A stretch of 64,000 nt of DNA from an uncultured Pelagibacteraceae bacterium (GCA_902598825.1 CACKDD010000004.1:1-64000), one strand, 5' to 3'; positions 35,303-45,482 are shown, counted from the first letter of the stretch. Notes: generated by a model not told the origin, from the sequence alone. Program-made: numbers and translations.

Positions 35303-36587
35303 TGAAATATCTTTTAACCAATTGATTAAAATAGAGCCCTCTGTCCTCAAAATTTTTAAAATTATCAAATGAAGCTGCACAAGGGCTAAATAGTATTGTG
35401 CAATGAGCCAGTTTTTCCTTCTTAACTAAATATGAAATACTTTTTAGAGCATCTTTTAATTCACTAAAGTTTTTTGATTTTAATTTATTTTTAAGTTGTT
35501 TATTAAAAAAATTTTTGTTTTTTCCATATATGAATGCTCTTACATTATTCAATTCTTTTTTTTTCAAAGTGAATTTATCACCTTTTTTATTAATTCCACC
35601 TAATAACCATAAGATATTAGAATTTGCTTTCAAAATACTAAAAGTAGAGGAAAAACTAGTTGATTTTGAGTCATTAATAATTGTCAAACCATTTCTTTTT
35701 AAAATTGTTTGCTGACGGTATTTCAAACCCTTAAAATTTTGAATTGTTTTTAAAAACAAATTATTTTTAAGTCTTAATTTTTTTGCTATTTCAATCACAA
35801 ACGATAGATTTTCTTTATTTGCATCATTGAAAAAATAATTATTTTTAATTTTTTTAAAAAAAAAATTGTTGTGACTTGTATCAACTTTAGTAATTTTACT
35901 GTTAAATTTATTCAATCTCAAATTTTTATTAATTAACTCATCATTTTTTTTTACAAAAGCAAAACTTTTTTTATCTTGAAATTTTAGAAGTTTGAATTTT
36001 GCATCTACATAACTTTTTAAATTTTTATGTCTTTCAAGATGATCTGGTCTTATATTCAAAATAATCGCATATTTTGAAGTAAATATTTTGCTATAATCTA
36101 ATTGATAAGACGATGCCTCGATTACAAAAATTGTTTCTTTTTTTATTTTTCTTTCATTTAATATCGGGTTACCAATGTTCCCAACAAGTCTCACATCTTT
36201 TTTTTGAGCCAACAAAACGTCATGTAAAATTTTAGCTGTTGTTGATTTTCCATTTGTTCCTGTAACTGTGATACTCTTATTTTTGTAAAATGAGTAAAAT
36301 ACATCTAAATCTGTAAAAATTTTTGAATTATTTTTTTTTAAAAATTTTGATAATTTACAATTAGAAATATTAATACCAGGACTGATAATAATTATATCTA
36401 CTTTTATTTTTGTTACTTCACTTAGACTAATAAATTTTTGATTGAATAATTTGTTTATTTTTAAATTATCATCAAATAAATATATTTGAGCTAAGTCCTT
36501 TAAAAATTTGAAAGATGAAATTCCACTCTTACCCAGACCATAGATTAATATTTTTTTTTCTAAAAAAATATTTTGAGCTATTTTCAT
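35292..36587 (-). CDS. murD: UDP-N-acetylmuramoylalanine-D-glutamate ligase MurD
   Basis: From the ATG at 36587 this is a 431-residue Mur ligase. It shows ILIYGLGKSGIS (UDP-binding), VTGTNGKSTTAK (ATP), EASSYQLD, LNIRPDHLERH and the C-terminal LLFSPCAASFDNFKNFEDRG. It adds D-Glu. The start is set by the TAATG overlap with mraY; the upstream extension to 36674 lies within mraY and is not MurD-like. Confidence 0.95.
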   Translation of the reverse strand: MKIAQNIFLEKKILIYGLGKSGISSFKFLKDLAQIYLFDDNLKINKLFNQKFISLSEVTKIKVDIIIISPGINISNCKLSKFLKKNNSKIFTDLDVFYSFYKNKSITVTGTNGKSTTAKILHDVLLAQKKDVRLVGNIGNPILNERKIKKETIFVIEASSYQLDYSKIFTSKYAIILNIRPDHLERHKNLKSYVDAKFKLLKFQDKKSFAFVKKNDELINKNLRLNKFNSKITKVDTSHNNFFFKKIKNNYFFNDANKENLSFVIEIAKKLRLKNNLFLKTIQNFKGLKYRQQTILKRNGLTIINDSKSTSFSSTFSILKANSNILWLLGGINKKGDKFTLKKKELNNVRAFIYGKNKNFFNKQLKNKLKSKNFSELKDALKSISYLVKKEKLAHCTILFSPCAASFDNFKNFEDRGLYFNQLVKRYFNGK

Positions 36588-37672
36588 TATCTTAATTTTA
36601 GTGTAGCTAAACCTACCATTGCCAAAATTATAGAAATAATCCAAAATCTGATTACAACAGTCGACTCTGGCCAACCTTTCTTTTCAAAGTGATGGTGTAT
36701 TGGAGCCATTTTAAAAATTCTTTTTCCAGTAAGTTTAAATGAAATTACTTGGACCATCACTGAAACTGCTTCTAAGACAAAAAGACCTCCAGTAATTGCT
36801 AAAACAATTTCATGTTTAGTAATTATCCCCACTGCACCTAAAGATCCTCCAAGGGATAATGAGCCAGTGTCACCCATAAAAATTTTGGCAGGTGGAGCAT
36901 TGAACCACAAGAAACCTAAACAGGAACCTATTATCGCTCCACAAAAAATTGAAATTTCACCTGTTCCTTCAATATAAGGAATATTTAAATAGTCTGAAAA
37001 TACTATGTTACCAGTTACGTAACTAATAAAAGCAAAACAAGCTGCAACTAGTATTACTGGTACTGTGGCTAGACCATCCAAACCATCAGTAAGATTAACA
37101 GCGTTTGATGATCCAATAATTACAAATATTGAAAAAGGAACAAAGAACCATCCAAGGTTTATGATTAAATCTTTAAAAAATGGAAAATATAAATTTGTTA
37201 CATCTTGATAGTCCACAAATTGTAGATAAAAAATAACTCCTATAATCGCTAATATTATTTGTAAAACAATTTTTAATTTCGATGAGATACCTGAAGAGTT
37301 TGTAAATTTAATCTTTTTGTAATCATCATAGGCACCTAATAATCCAAAAGAGATTGCAATATATATACAAAATAAAATATTAATATTAGATAAATCTGCC
37401 CAACATAAAACTGATACAAGTAATCCTAATAAAATGATTACCCCCCCCATTGTTGGAGTACCAATTTTTTTTACAATATGATCCTCTGGTCCATCATTAC
37501 GGATTGGGTTATAAATTTTTTGATTAGAAAAAAATTTTATAAATGGACCTCCAATTATTAAAACTATTAACAAAGATGTAAAAACTGACAAGCCAGTCCG
37601 AAATGTTAAATACTTAAAAACATTTAAAAATCCAAATGTATCTACAAAATTTAATAAAAATTGGTAAAGCAT
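36587..37672 (-). CDS. mraY: MraY, phospho-MurNAc-pentapeptide translocase
   Basis: This 361-residue membrane enzyme has about ten helices. Family motifs are DGPEDHIVKKIGTPTMGG, FGLLGAYDDYKK, NLTDGLDGLA, MGDTGSLSLGG and the C-terminal APIHHHFEKKGWPE. It forms lipid I on undecaprenyl phosphate. The codons for Met-Gly-Gly-Val create an uninterrupted run of eight G (minus strand, 37441-37448), unusual for this base composition. Stop and start overlaps with murE-F and murD suggest tight coupling. Confidence 0.97.
   Translation of the reverse strand: MLYQFLLNFVDTFGFLNVFKYLTFRTGLSVFTSLLIVLIIGGPFIKFFSNQKIYNPIRNDGPEDHIVKKIGTPTMGGVIILLGLLVSVLCWADLSNINILFCIYIAISFGLLGAYDDYKKIKFTNSSGISSKLKIVLQIILAIIGVIFYLQFVDYQDVTNLYFPFFKDLIINLGWFFVPFSIFVIIGSSNAVNLTDGLDGLATVPVILVAACFAFISYVTGNIVFSDYLNIPYIEGTGEISIFCGAIIGSCLGFLWFNAPPAKIFMGDTGSLSLGGSLGAVGIITKHEIVLAITGGLFVLEAVSVMVQVISFKLTGKRIFKMAPIHHHFEKKGWPESTVVIRFWIISIILAMVGLATLKLR
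37441..37448. repeat. Homopolymer C8 (G8 in the coding strand) inside mraY
   Basis: Eight C in a row on the plus strand encode Gly-Gly in mraY with GGG codons. Other glycines in the window mostly use GGT/GGA. Such a run is prone to slippage. Confidence 0.8.
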
Positions 37673-40512
37673 TAATTTAGCCCCTTTAAATCTTTCACTA
37701 TTCTATTGAAACCTGTCGCATTTGAGGCTTTGATCATCAAATAATCATCATTATTTAAGTCATCTCTTATCAAATTAATAATTTGTGATTTATTTTTCAA
37801 AATTCTACCTTTTTTAGATTTTGTAAGTTGATTAAATATAGATGTCACCTTGGTTCCTTTAACAAAAACTTTATCTACCTTAGTTTGATTAATAATAGGT
37901 ATAATAGATTGATGAAGTTTTTTTGAATGATTTCCAAGTTCCAACATATCACCAAGTAAAAGGTATTTTTTTGATTTTTTTGAATTAATTTTATCATAAT
38001 TAAGTATTGCAGATTTTAATGATAATGGATTTGAATTGTAACTTTCATCAATTAAATTAATATTTTTGCCATTAACTTTAATTTTAGAAAAGTCTCCTCT
38101 TCCATTAGGTACTTCAAAATTTAAAAAAATATTTTTATTCAAATCAAAGACATTTATATAAATATTAATAACAGCTATTGCAGCTAAAATATTATATACA
38201 TTATTTTGAAAATCATTTGAAATTAAAAAATATTTTTTTAAATTATTTATTTTAATGTAAATTTCAAAATTATCATTTTTTTTCAAACAATTTAATAATT
38301 TAACATCAGATTTAGGATTCTTTATACCAAAAGAAATTATTTTAAGATTATTTTTAAAAGCTATTTTTTTATGTAAATTAAAAAATTTATCATCTGCATT
38401 TAAAACAACAAAACCACCAGATTTAGTATTATTAATAATTTCAGATTTGGCTAAAGCAATTTGTTTTATATTTTTGAAATTTTTTGCGTGTGCGTAGTTT
38501 ACATTAGTTATAACGCTAATATCTGGTTGTATGATTTTTGTGAGATAATCAATTTCACCTTTTTTATCCATTCCAACTTCTAAAACACCAAAATTGTCTT
38601 TATGGGTTAAATTAAAAAGACTTAAAGGGACTCCATATTTATTGTTATATGATTTAGGAGAGATGCTTACTTTTGAAATTTTTTTCAATGTGTTGCCCAA
38701 TAATTCTTTCAATGTAGTTTTGCCACAACTCCCTGTTATAGCAATTAGTTTAGCATCTATATTTTTTCGAAAAATTTTAGAGATAACTGTCAAAAATTTT
38801 AAAGAATCTTTTACTTTAATTTGTTTTGATTTTTTCAGACTATTTTGAAATCGATTTACAATAGCTAGGGATGCCCTATTTTTAAATGATTGTTTTACAA
38901 ATTTATTTCCATCATTTTTTTCGCCTTTTATTGCAAAAAAAATATCATCTTTTTTCACTTCGTTTGAATTAATTTTTGCTAGCTTAATGGATAATGATGA
39001 AGAAACTCTTTTATTACCTGAAATCTCTTTAATTATATTTAACTTTAAATTATCAGATAAATTTAAGTTTTTAGTTTTAATTGCTTTAAGAATAATTTTT
39101 TTATCTGAAAAGTAAATTTTATGCTTACCTATAACCTGAGTTTTTTCATGCCCCTTTCCAGCAACTAATAAAATTTCTCCAGTGTTCAAATTTTTTATTG
39201 CTTCAAATATTGCTTTCTTTCTATCAGAAATCTCAATGATTTTTTTTCTCTTAATTCCTTTTTTAATATCTCTTCTAATTTTATCTGGGTTCTCAAATCT
39301 AGGATTATCATCAGTAAGATAAATTTTATCAGAGAAATTAGATGCAATTTTACCCATTTTTGATCTTTTATTTTGATCTCTATTTCCACCACAACCAAAT
39401 AATAAACAGAGCTTTTTATCTGGAAATTGTTCTCTCAAGTTTAAAAGGCAAGTTTTTAGGGCCTCTGGAGTGTGTGCGTAATCAAGAATTATTTTTGATT
39501 TATTTTTAATTTTACCAATTTTTTCAAATCTGCCCTCTACTGGTTTAATTTTTTCAATAATATCGAAAATCTTTTTTAAATTAATATTTTTTTTAGCAGC
39601 AAATATTGCCATTAATATATTCTTTAATTGAATTTTTCCTATTAAGTTAAGATTAATCTCTCTTATGGAGTTTTTATATATAATTTTAAGTAATTGACTT
39701 TCACCTTTAAAAGTATGAGATAAAACTCTAAAATTATTTTTTTTATCATTCAATGTAATTATTTTTAATCTTTTTTTTTTTGCAATTTTATTAATTGCTC
39801 TAAATTCAGGTATTTTATCGTCTGTTATTATATTCCCTTTTTTTTTGATAAGATTTCTAAATAGATAAAGTTTTGCATTAAGATAATCATTTAAATTTTT
39901 ATGGTAATCTAAATGATCCTGAGACAAATTTGTAAATATTCCAGAATTAAATTTCAAACCATCGAGCCTATTCTGTTTAAGGCCATGACTCGAAGCCTCC
40001 ATAATAACATTGTCTATTCTTTGATGTTTTAGTTTTTTTAAAATCTTGCCCAATTGAATTGGATCAATTGTAGTATTAGATAAGTCTAAATTAAAACTGT
40101 TGGACTTAACCCCTAAAGTTCCAATTGAGGCGACCCTTTTATTATTTAATTTTAAAATTTGATAATAAAAATCTGCAATAGATGATTTCCCGTTTGTGCC
40201 CGTAACCGCAATTAAATTTTTTGGTATTCTATTGAAAATTTTGAATGAAACTTCTGACAATAATTTTCTAATATTTTTTGTATGTATAAACAAAATACCA
40301 TTTTGAAATTCTTTAACTTTTTTTTCAGTAATAATAATTTTTGAGCCTTTTTTAATCGCAATTGAGATAAATTTGTTTCCATCAATTCTATTACCCTTAA
40401 TAGCAAAAAAAATATCATTTTTTTTTATCTTAGAACTATTAAAGGATATTCCTGAAAAAAAGATATTTCCGAGTTTTTTATTGATATTAGGGATGTAGTC
40501 TTTCAGTAACAT
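37672..40512 (-). CDS. murE-murF: Fused MurE-MurF peptidoglycan ligase
   Basis: This 946-residue protein joins two Mur ligases. Residues about 1-480 are MurE, with ATP loop VTGTNGKS (103-110), EASSHGLKQNRL and the meso-diaminopimelate selectivity motif DDNPR (401-405). Residues about 490-946 are MurF, with ITGSCGKTT (592-600), EVGMDKKGEIDYLT, NVNYAHAKNF and LIDESYNSNPLS. Together they add diaminopimelate and then D-Ala-D-Ala. Both halves look complete and no stop or frame break lies between them. Fusion proteins of this type are known in some bacteria. It follows ftsI by 2 bases and touches mraY by one base. Confidence 0.95.
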   Translation of the reverse strand: MLLKDYIPNINKKLGNIFFSGISFNSSKIKKNDIFFAIKGNRIDGNKFISIAIKKGSKIIITEKKVKEFQNGILFIHTKNIRKLLSEVSFKIFNRIPKNLIAVTGTNGKSSIADFYYQILKLNNKRVASIGTLGVKSNSFNLDLSNTTIDPIQLGKILKKLKHQRIDNVIMEASSHGLKQNRLDGLKFNSGIFTNLSQDHLDYHKNLNDYLNAKLYLFRNLIKKKGNIITDDKIPEFRAINKIAKKKRLKIITLNDKKNNFRVLSHTFKGESQLLKIIYKNSIREINLNLIGKIQLKNILMAIFAAKKNINLKKIFDIIEKIKPVEGRFEKIGKIKNKSKIILDYAHTPEALKTCLLNLREQFPDKKLCLLFGCGGNRDQNKRSKMGKIASNFSDKIYLTDDNPRFENPDKIRRDIKKGIKRKKIIEISDRKKAIFEAIKNLNTGEILLVAGKGHEKTQVIGKHKIYFSDKKIILKAIKTKNLNLSDNLKLNIIKEISGNKRVSSSLSIKLAKINSNEVKKDDIFFAIKGEKNDGNKFVKQSFKNRASLAIVNRFQNSLKKSKQIKVKDSLKFLTVISKIFRKNIDAKLIAITGSCGKTTLKELLGNTLKKISKVSISPKSYNNKYGVPLSLFNLTHKDNFGVLEVGMDKKGEIDYLTKIIQPDISVITNVNYAHAKNFKNIKQIALAKSEIINNTKSGGFVVLNADDKFFNLHKKIAFKNNLKIISFGIKNPKSDVKLLNCLKKNDNFEIYIKINNLKKYFLISNDFQNNVYNILAAIAVINIYINVFDLNKNIFLNFEVPNGRGDFSKIKVNGKNINLIDESYNSNPLSLKSAILNYDKINSKKSKKYLLLGDMLELGNHSKKLHQSIIPIINQTKVDKVFVKGTKVTSIFNQLTKSKKGRILKNKSQIINLIRDDLNNDDYLMIKASNATGFNRIVKDLKGLN

Positions 40513-40514
40513 TT

Positions 40515-42203
40515 TTAATTAATTTCACTGTATTTTGTGGCTAAAATAGGCCCAATTTTTTCAACTATTTGACCTGTTGTTTCGACTGTAGTCCATCCAG
40601 CAGTATTATATGGAGTACCTTTATATTTTATATTAGACCCATCTCTATAATGATAAACATAATCTTGATTGGTCTTTGGCTCATCTAGCATGACTGCTAA
40701 AACAAATTTTGGTCTAGATGTGGGAAATACCGAAATAAAAGAATTTATCTTTTTTTTAGAATAACCTCCCGTTGTACTTTTTTGTGCTGTTCCTGTTTTT
40801 CCACCAATTTCATATCCATTAACATTTGCTAAAGAAGCAGTCCCTTCTTTAGTGTTAACAATTTTTCTTAAAATAGGTAAAATTTTTTCTGATACTTCTT
40901 GGTCTAAAATTTTTTCTTTTTTTTCTTTTTGAGATTTTTTAATAATAGTAGGACTTATGTGATGACCTCCATTGACAATAATCGCATAGGCTTTTGCTAG
41001 CTGTAACAAAGTTGTAGTAATTCCATGCCCAAAAGAAGCAGTAGCTAGAGGACATTTTCCCCAATTGAATTTAATAGGTTTTCCAACTTCCTCAATATCA
41101 AAGTTTATCTTTTCCAATATTCCAATCTTGGATAAAAATAATCTGAACTTTTCCTCACCAATTTGCTGACCAATTCTAACTGAACCTATATTTCCTGATC
41201 TAATAAGAATTTGTTCTGCAGTCAAATCTGATGGTATTTTATCGTCATACTCTCTAATAGGAAATCCTGCACAAGTTAATGATTTTGGTAAATCATTATA
41301 TTCTGTTTCAGGTTCAATAATTTTTTCATCCAAAGCTGCAGCTAAAGTGAAGGTTTTAAAAACAGATCCAAATTCATAAACTCCTTTAGTTGCTCTATTA
41401 ATTAGATTTATATCAGAAATAGTTTCTCTTTTGTTTGGATCAAAATCTGGCAAAGACACTAAGGATAAAATTTCACCGTTATTAACATCCATTAAAATTG
41501 CAGCACTACCTTTGGTTTTAAAAATCTGATTAAATTTTAAAAGCTCATTTCTAATTAAAAATTGTATGTCTTTATCAACTGTTAGTTTTATTGGTTCTTG
41601 AAGATTTTTAAGTTCGTTATCTAACGACTTTTCAAGACCTGATATGCCATTGTTATCATTATCAATTTGACCAATAATATGGCTAAATAAATTTTTTTCA
41701 GGATATATTCTAGTCAACTTTTCTTCAGGCTGAATAGACTTATCACCTAATTTCATTATTTTTTCATAATTTTCATCAGAAATCATTTTTTCAAGATAGA
41801 AAAATTTTTTATTTATTAAATTAGACTCAATTTTTTTGTAATCTTTATTGGGAAAAATATACTTTAAATTAATTATAAGTTTTTTTTTATCAATAACTTT
41901 TTGTGTGCTTATGCCTATATCAACAGAACTTACAGTCTTACTTAAAAATTTTCCATTTCTATCAAGAATATCTGCCCTGTAAAGATTATTAATCGAATTA
42001 TTTATATTTTCATTTATTTCATTTTTTGATTTTCTGGATCCCAAATGAATTAGATGAATTGAATAAATAAAGAAAATGATAAAAAAAATAAAAAAAATAA
42101 ATGATACCCTATTAAAAGATAAATCTAAATTTGACTTACTTTTTTTATACGAAAAAGCATCTTGATGATCCTCTAAAATAATTTTAAAATTTCTATTACT
42201 CAT
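40515..42203 (-). CDS. ftsI: FtsI, septal penicillin-binding transpeptidase (PBP3)
   Basis: This 562-residue class B PBP has one N-terminal membrane helix (about 31-53) and a dimerisation domain containing RADILDRNG. Transpeptidase motifs follow: GSVFKTFTLA (SxxK), RSGNIGS (SxN) and GGKTGTAQKS (KTG). It cross-links septal peptidoglycan with FtsW. It overlaps the ftsL-like gene by 8 bases. Confidence 0.95.
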   Translation of the reverse strand: MSNRNFKIILEDHQDAFSYKKSKSNLDLSFNRVSFIFFIFFIIFFIYSIHLIHLGSRKSKNEINENINNSINNLYRADILDRNGKFLSKTVSSVDIGISTQKVIDKKKLIINLKYIFPNKDYKKIESNLINKKFFYLEKMISDENYEKIMKLGDKSIQPEEKLTRIYPEKNLFSHIIGQIDNDNNGISGLEKSLDNELKNLQEPIKLTVDKDIQFLIRNELLKFNQIFKTKGSAAILMDVNNGEILSLVSLPDFDPNKRETISDINLINRATKGVYEFGSVFKTFTLAAALDEKIIEPETEYNDLPKSLTCAGFPIREYDDKIPSDLTAEQILIRSGNIGSVRIGQQIGEEKFRLFLSKIGILEKINFDIEEVGKPIKFNWGKCPLATASFGHGITTTLLQLAKAYAIIVNGGHHISPTIIKKSQKEKKEKILDQEVSEKILPILRKIVNTKEGTASLANVNGYEIGGKTGTAQKSTTGGYSKKKINSFISVFPTSRPKFVLAVMLDEPKTNQDYVYHYRDGSNIKYKGTPYNTAGWTTVETTGQIVEKIGPILATKYSEIN

Positions 42204-42501
42204 TATCTAATATTAGATTATTTATTTGAAGCTTTTTTTTGCTTTGATCTATTATCTTAATTTCATTTATATCTTTTTTATCTAATTCATCATCAAAGTA
42301 TAAGTTTTGAAATTCAATTAATTTTTCTGTTGAACTTAAAAATTCATATTCTAACTTAATATTTTCAAAATCCTTTTTTAATGCCCTAATATTCTCCTTT
42401 ATTGTAAAAATCTCATCATCAGTTCTTTTTGTTGAGTTTTTTACAAGTGCTGTAGATAAGATTAAAAATACTATTAAAAAAATGACTGAAAATTTCTTCA
42501 T
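42196..42501 (-). CDS. ftsL: FtsL-like divisome protein
   Basis: This 101-residue protein has one membrane helix at the very start (about 5-21), then a coiled-coil stretch ([30 protein letters not shown]). The topology, size and place between rsmH and ftsI are those of FtsL. Sequence conservation in this family is low, so the call rests on context. It overlaps rsmH by 4 bases and ftsI by 8. Confidence 0.82.
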   Translation of the reverse strand: MKKFSVIFLIVFLILSTALVKNSTKRTDDEIFTIKENIRALKKDFENIKLEYEFLSSTEKLIEFQNLYFDDELDKKDINEIKIIDQSKKKLQINNLILDNE

Positions 42502-43508
42502 AGCTTGTTTCCAAAATTTTCTATCTCTATTAAATACTCAAATTTCTTTAAAATATCTGTTTTGAAATTATAAAAATCATCTTTTTTAACAATATATCTA
42601 AGTTTTGCTGATCTTGATGGCAAATTTTCTTTTAGCTCTGTTTTAGAGGGAGTCCTAGGTTTTTTTTCCAACATTTGAAATAACGTGTCAGCCTGCTCAA
42701 TTTTAGGAACATATCTTGATATACTTTTTTTCTCTGACAAACTTTTAAAGAAATATTTGACTATTTTATCCTCTAGTGAATGAAAAGTAACAACTGCTAA
42801 AATACCATCTTTTTTTAAAACTTTTGCTGCAGCTATTAATCCATAGATAAGCTCTGTAATCTCTTTATTAACAAAGATTCTCAATGCTTGAAAAACTTTT
42901 GTGGCACTATGAATCTTAAAGTTTTTTTTCTTTTTGTTCTTTGCAATTAACTCTACTAAACTTTTTGTATCAATTTTATTTATACTTCTTTGCTTAACAA
43001 TACTGCTGGCAATTTTTTTTGCATATTTTTCTTCCCCAAAAAATTTAAATATTTTTTCAAGATCTTTTTCATCTAATCTATTTATTACCTCTTTTGCTGA
43101 AAAATCATTTAAACCCATTTGCATATTCAAATCTCCCAAAGAATTAAATGATAAGCCTTTTTTTGGATCTTTAATTTGTGTGGTTGAGTAACCCAAATCG
43201 AAAATTATTCCTCTTACATTGGTATTTTTAATTTTCAAATCATCTAATTGACTAAATTTCTTATTCTTAAAAATAAATCTATCTTGAAACTCTTTTGAAA
43301 TTTTATCTGCTTTTTTTTTACTTTCTAGATCTCTATCTAGGGCGATTACTTGAGTATTTTGATAACTTAAAATTTTTTTTGTGTAACCACCTTGACCGAA
43401 GGTGCAGTCAATAAATGTGCCACCATACTGAGGGGTAATAATGCTAATTAATTCATTTAGCAAAACCGGATAGTGTTTTACAATATCCGATTGCATGGTG
43501 GCTTGCAT
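42498..43508 (-). CDS. rsmH: 16S rRNA m4C1402 methyltransferase RsmH (MraW)
   Basis: This 336-residue SAM enzyme has [24 protein letters not shown] (SAM loop), [26 protein letters not shown] and the C-terminal [15 protein letters not shown] and [10 protein letters not shown] motifs. It methylates C1402 of 16S rRNA at the P site. Here it follows ftsZ (18-base gap), not mraZ as in most genomes. A second ATG four codons in (43496) is an equally possible start. Confidence 0.96.
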   Translation of the reverse strand: MQATMQSDIVKHYPVLLNELISIITPQYGGTFIDCTFGQGGYTKKILSYQNTQVIALDRDLESKKKADKISKEFQDRFIFKNKKFSQLDDLKIKNTNVRGIIFDLGYSTTQIKDPKKGLSFNSLGDLNMQMGLNDFSAKEVINRLDEKDLEKIFKFFGEEKYAKKIASSIVKQRSINKIDTKSLVELIAKNKKKKNFKIHSATKVFQALRIFVNKEITELIYGLIAAAKVLKKDGILAVVTFHSLEDKIVKYFFKSLSEKKSISRYVPKIEQADTLFQMLEKKPRTPSKTELKENLPSRSAKLRYIVKKDDFYNFKTDILKKFEYLIEIENFGNKL

Positions 43509-43526
43509 TTATTTTTTTGAAGACCA

Positions 43527-44984
43527 TTAATTTTTTTGTCTTCTTAAAAATGCTGGAATCTCAAGATCATCATCTTCTTGATCTTCTTCGGATGATCCCA
43601 ATAAATCATCTGAATTTTTTGCTTCAATATCTGAATTAAATAAATCTGGCTCATCTATATCAACACCAAATTCTTTTAAATCTCCTGAAACTTCTTCTTT
43701 CTCTGATGATCTTATTGCTTCTTCTGAAAAAGAAACTTCATTCTCCTTAGATGTGTCCTCAACTATGCTTTCAACCTCTTGATTTTTGAGTAATTCTTCA
43801 TGATACTGATTGTTAACTTCATCTATAGTTTCATTTTGATTTTCAGAGACAACCTCATTTTCCAGTTTCAAAGCATTAGCTCCATGTGTAGCTATATTTG
43901 AAGCCGTATTAGAAAAAGAAAATGATGCTGTGTGATTATTTGAACCAAAATCAGAATATCCAGTATTACGATTTTGTATTCTATGCACCATATTAACAAC
44001 TGACTTAGACTCAGGTTGTTGATTGTCTAATGATGTGGCAACTATTGAAACTCTTATTTTGCCTGCAAGAGCTTCATCAGTTATTGCACCTATAATAACT
44101 TCTGCATCAGCTTCAACTTCTGATCTAATTTTATTAACTACTTCATCAACTTCAAAAAGTTTAAGATCTTTTCCGCCAGTAATATTAACTAATAAACCTT
44201 TTGCTCCTTTAAGCGTATAGTCATCTATTAAAGGATTACTAATTGCCATTTCTGTAGCTTGCATAGCTCTACCTTCGCCTTCGGCTTCACCTGTACCCAT
44301 CATAGCTTTACCCATTGATGCCATAACAGTTTCAACATCAGCAAAATCTAGATTAATTATTCCAGGTCTAACCATTAAGTCAGTTACACTTTGTACTCCA
44401 TGCATCAAAACATTATTTGAAAGATTAAATGACTCCTCAAATGTAGTTTGTTCATTTGCTATTTTAAACAAATTTTGATTTGGTATTACAATTATTGTAT
44501 CTACATGTTTTCTTAATTCCTCAAGACCAATTTGGGCCCTTCTCATTCTTGAAGGCCCTTCGTATAAGAAAGGAAGTGTTACTACACCTACAGTGAGTAT
44601 ATTTAATTCTTTTGCTGCTCTAGCTATAACATGTGCTGCACCAGTTCCTGTTCCACCACCCATTCCTGCAGCAATGAAAACCATATTTGCGCCTTGCAAA
44701 ATATTTACAATTTCATTTAAAGATTCATCAGCTGCAGCCTGTCCAATATCAAGCTTAGCGCCTGCACCTAATCCTTTCGTCAAATTTAAACCAATTTGAA
44801 TTTTCGATTTTGCTTTACTATGTTTTAAATCTTGAGCATCAGTATTTACAGCTATAAATTCAACTCCCTGCATTCCGTTATCAATCATCTCATTAATTGC
44901 GTTCCCTCCTGCACCTCCAATTCCCATTACTAGAAGTCTTGGTTGCAACTCTTTTATCTCTGGTGCTCTTAAGTTAATTGTCAT
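43527..44984 (-). CDS. ftsZ: Cell-division GTPase FtsZ
   Basis: This 485-residue tubulin homologue has MGIGGAGGNAINEMI, the tubulin signature GGGTGTGAAHVIA (about 107-119), the T5/T7 loops NLDFADVETVM, and a long acidic linker. It ends in the conserved partner-binding tail DDLEIPAFLRRQ. It forms the cytokinetic ring. It has a good ribosome site (GGGGGA, 44991-44997) and is second in the cluster after mraZ, while the usual place after ftsA is empty. Confidence 0.97.
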   Translation of the reverse strand: MTINLRAPEIKELQPRLLVMGIGGAGGNAINEMIDNGMQGVEFIAVNTDAQDLKHSKAKSKIQIGLNLTKGLGAGAKLDIGQAAADESLNEIVNILQGANMVFIAAGMGGGTGTGAAHVIARAAKELNILTVGVVTLPFLYEGPSRMRRAQIGLEELRKHVDTIIVIPNQNLFKIANEQTTFEESFNLSNNVLMHGVQSVTDLMVRPGIINLDFADVETVMASMGKAMMGTGEAEGEGRAMQATEMAISNPLIDDYTLKGAKGLLVNITGGKDLKLFEVDEVVNKIRSEVEADAEVIIGAITDEALAGKIRVSIVATSLDNQQPESKSVVNMVHRIQNRNTGYSDFGSNNHTASFSFSNTASNIATHGANALKLENEVVSENQNETIDEVNNQYHEELLKNQEVESIVEDTSKENEVSFSEEAIRSSEKEEVSGDLKEFGVDIDEPDLFNSDIEAKNSDDLLGSSEEDQEDDDLEIPAFLRRQKN

Positions 44985-44990
44985 TTTATT

Positions 44991-44997
44991 ATCCCCC
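44991..44997 (-). promoter_or_regulatory. Shine-Dalgarno site of ftsZ
   Basis: GGGGGAT on the minus strand lies 6 bases upstream of the ftsZ ATG, within the 14 bases separating it from mraZ. Few genes here have such a site. Confidence 0.6.
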
Positions 44998-44998
44998 G

Positions 44999-45454
44999 TT
45001 ATTTGTTAAGTTGAAGCTCCCACTTAAGGCTAGCACGATTTAAATTTGCTTTTTTCTTTGCGTTAACCTTAAATTTTTCAAAGGCTGCTGGTTCCCAAAT
45101 TTGAAAGGTTTTTCCTTGGCCAACAAACAACATGCTATTTTTTATTTTTGCATGTTTTAATAATTTTGTAGTGAGTGAAATTCTTCCTTCACTATCAAAC
45201 TGTAAATTAATACTTTCAGATAATATTGAAGTTGCAAAATAATCTCTTTTTTCATCAAAAGGATTAAGTGTGTCAATTGTATTCGAAATTTTTTCTATTC
45301 TATCTTGTGGCCATGCTTCTATTGATTGGTGATTGAAAGATGGGTAACAAATTACTCCATTATACCCTAGGTTGGATAAATAAGACCTATAACTTGCAGG
45401 CACTGATACTCTTCCTTTCTTGTCTAATTTGTTTTCGTAGCTTGCTAAAAACAT
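44999..45454 (-). CDS. mraZ: MraZ transcription regulator of the dcw cluster
   Basis: This 151-residue protein has the two AbrB-like MraZ repeats: KLDKKGRVSVPASYR (about 8-22) and QFDSEGRISLTTKLLKHA (about 80-97). MraZ rings bind TGGG-type repeats upstream of their own gene and adjust transcription of the cluster. The box is present just upstream (45483-45507). It is the first gene, followed by ftsZ. Confidence 0.95.
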   Translation of the reverse strand: MFLASYENKLDKKGRVSVPASYRSYLSNLGYNGVICYPSFNHQSIEAWPQDRIEKISNTIDTLNPFDEKRDYFATSILSESINLQFDSEGRISLTTKLLKHAKIKNSMLFVGQGKTFQIWEPAAFEKFKVNAKKKANLNRASLKWELQLNK

Positions 45455-45482
45455 AAACCATAATTTCTATATACCCTTTATT

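Noticed and set aside
35303-35380. N-terminal extension of ftsW
   Set aside because: The extra residues lie in murD and are unlike FtsW; the ATG at 35302 gives a family-like start.
36588-36674. N-terminal extension of murD
   Set aside because: It overlaps mraY code; the TAATG junction at 36587 gives the normal MurD start.
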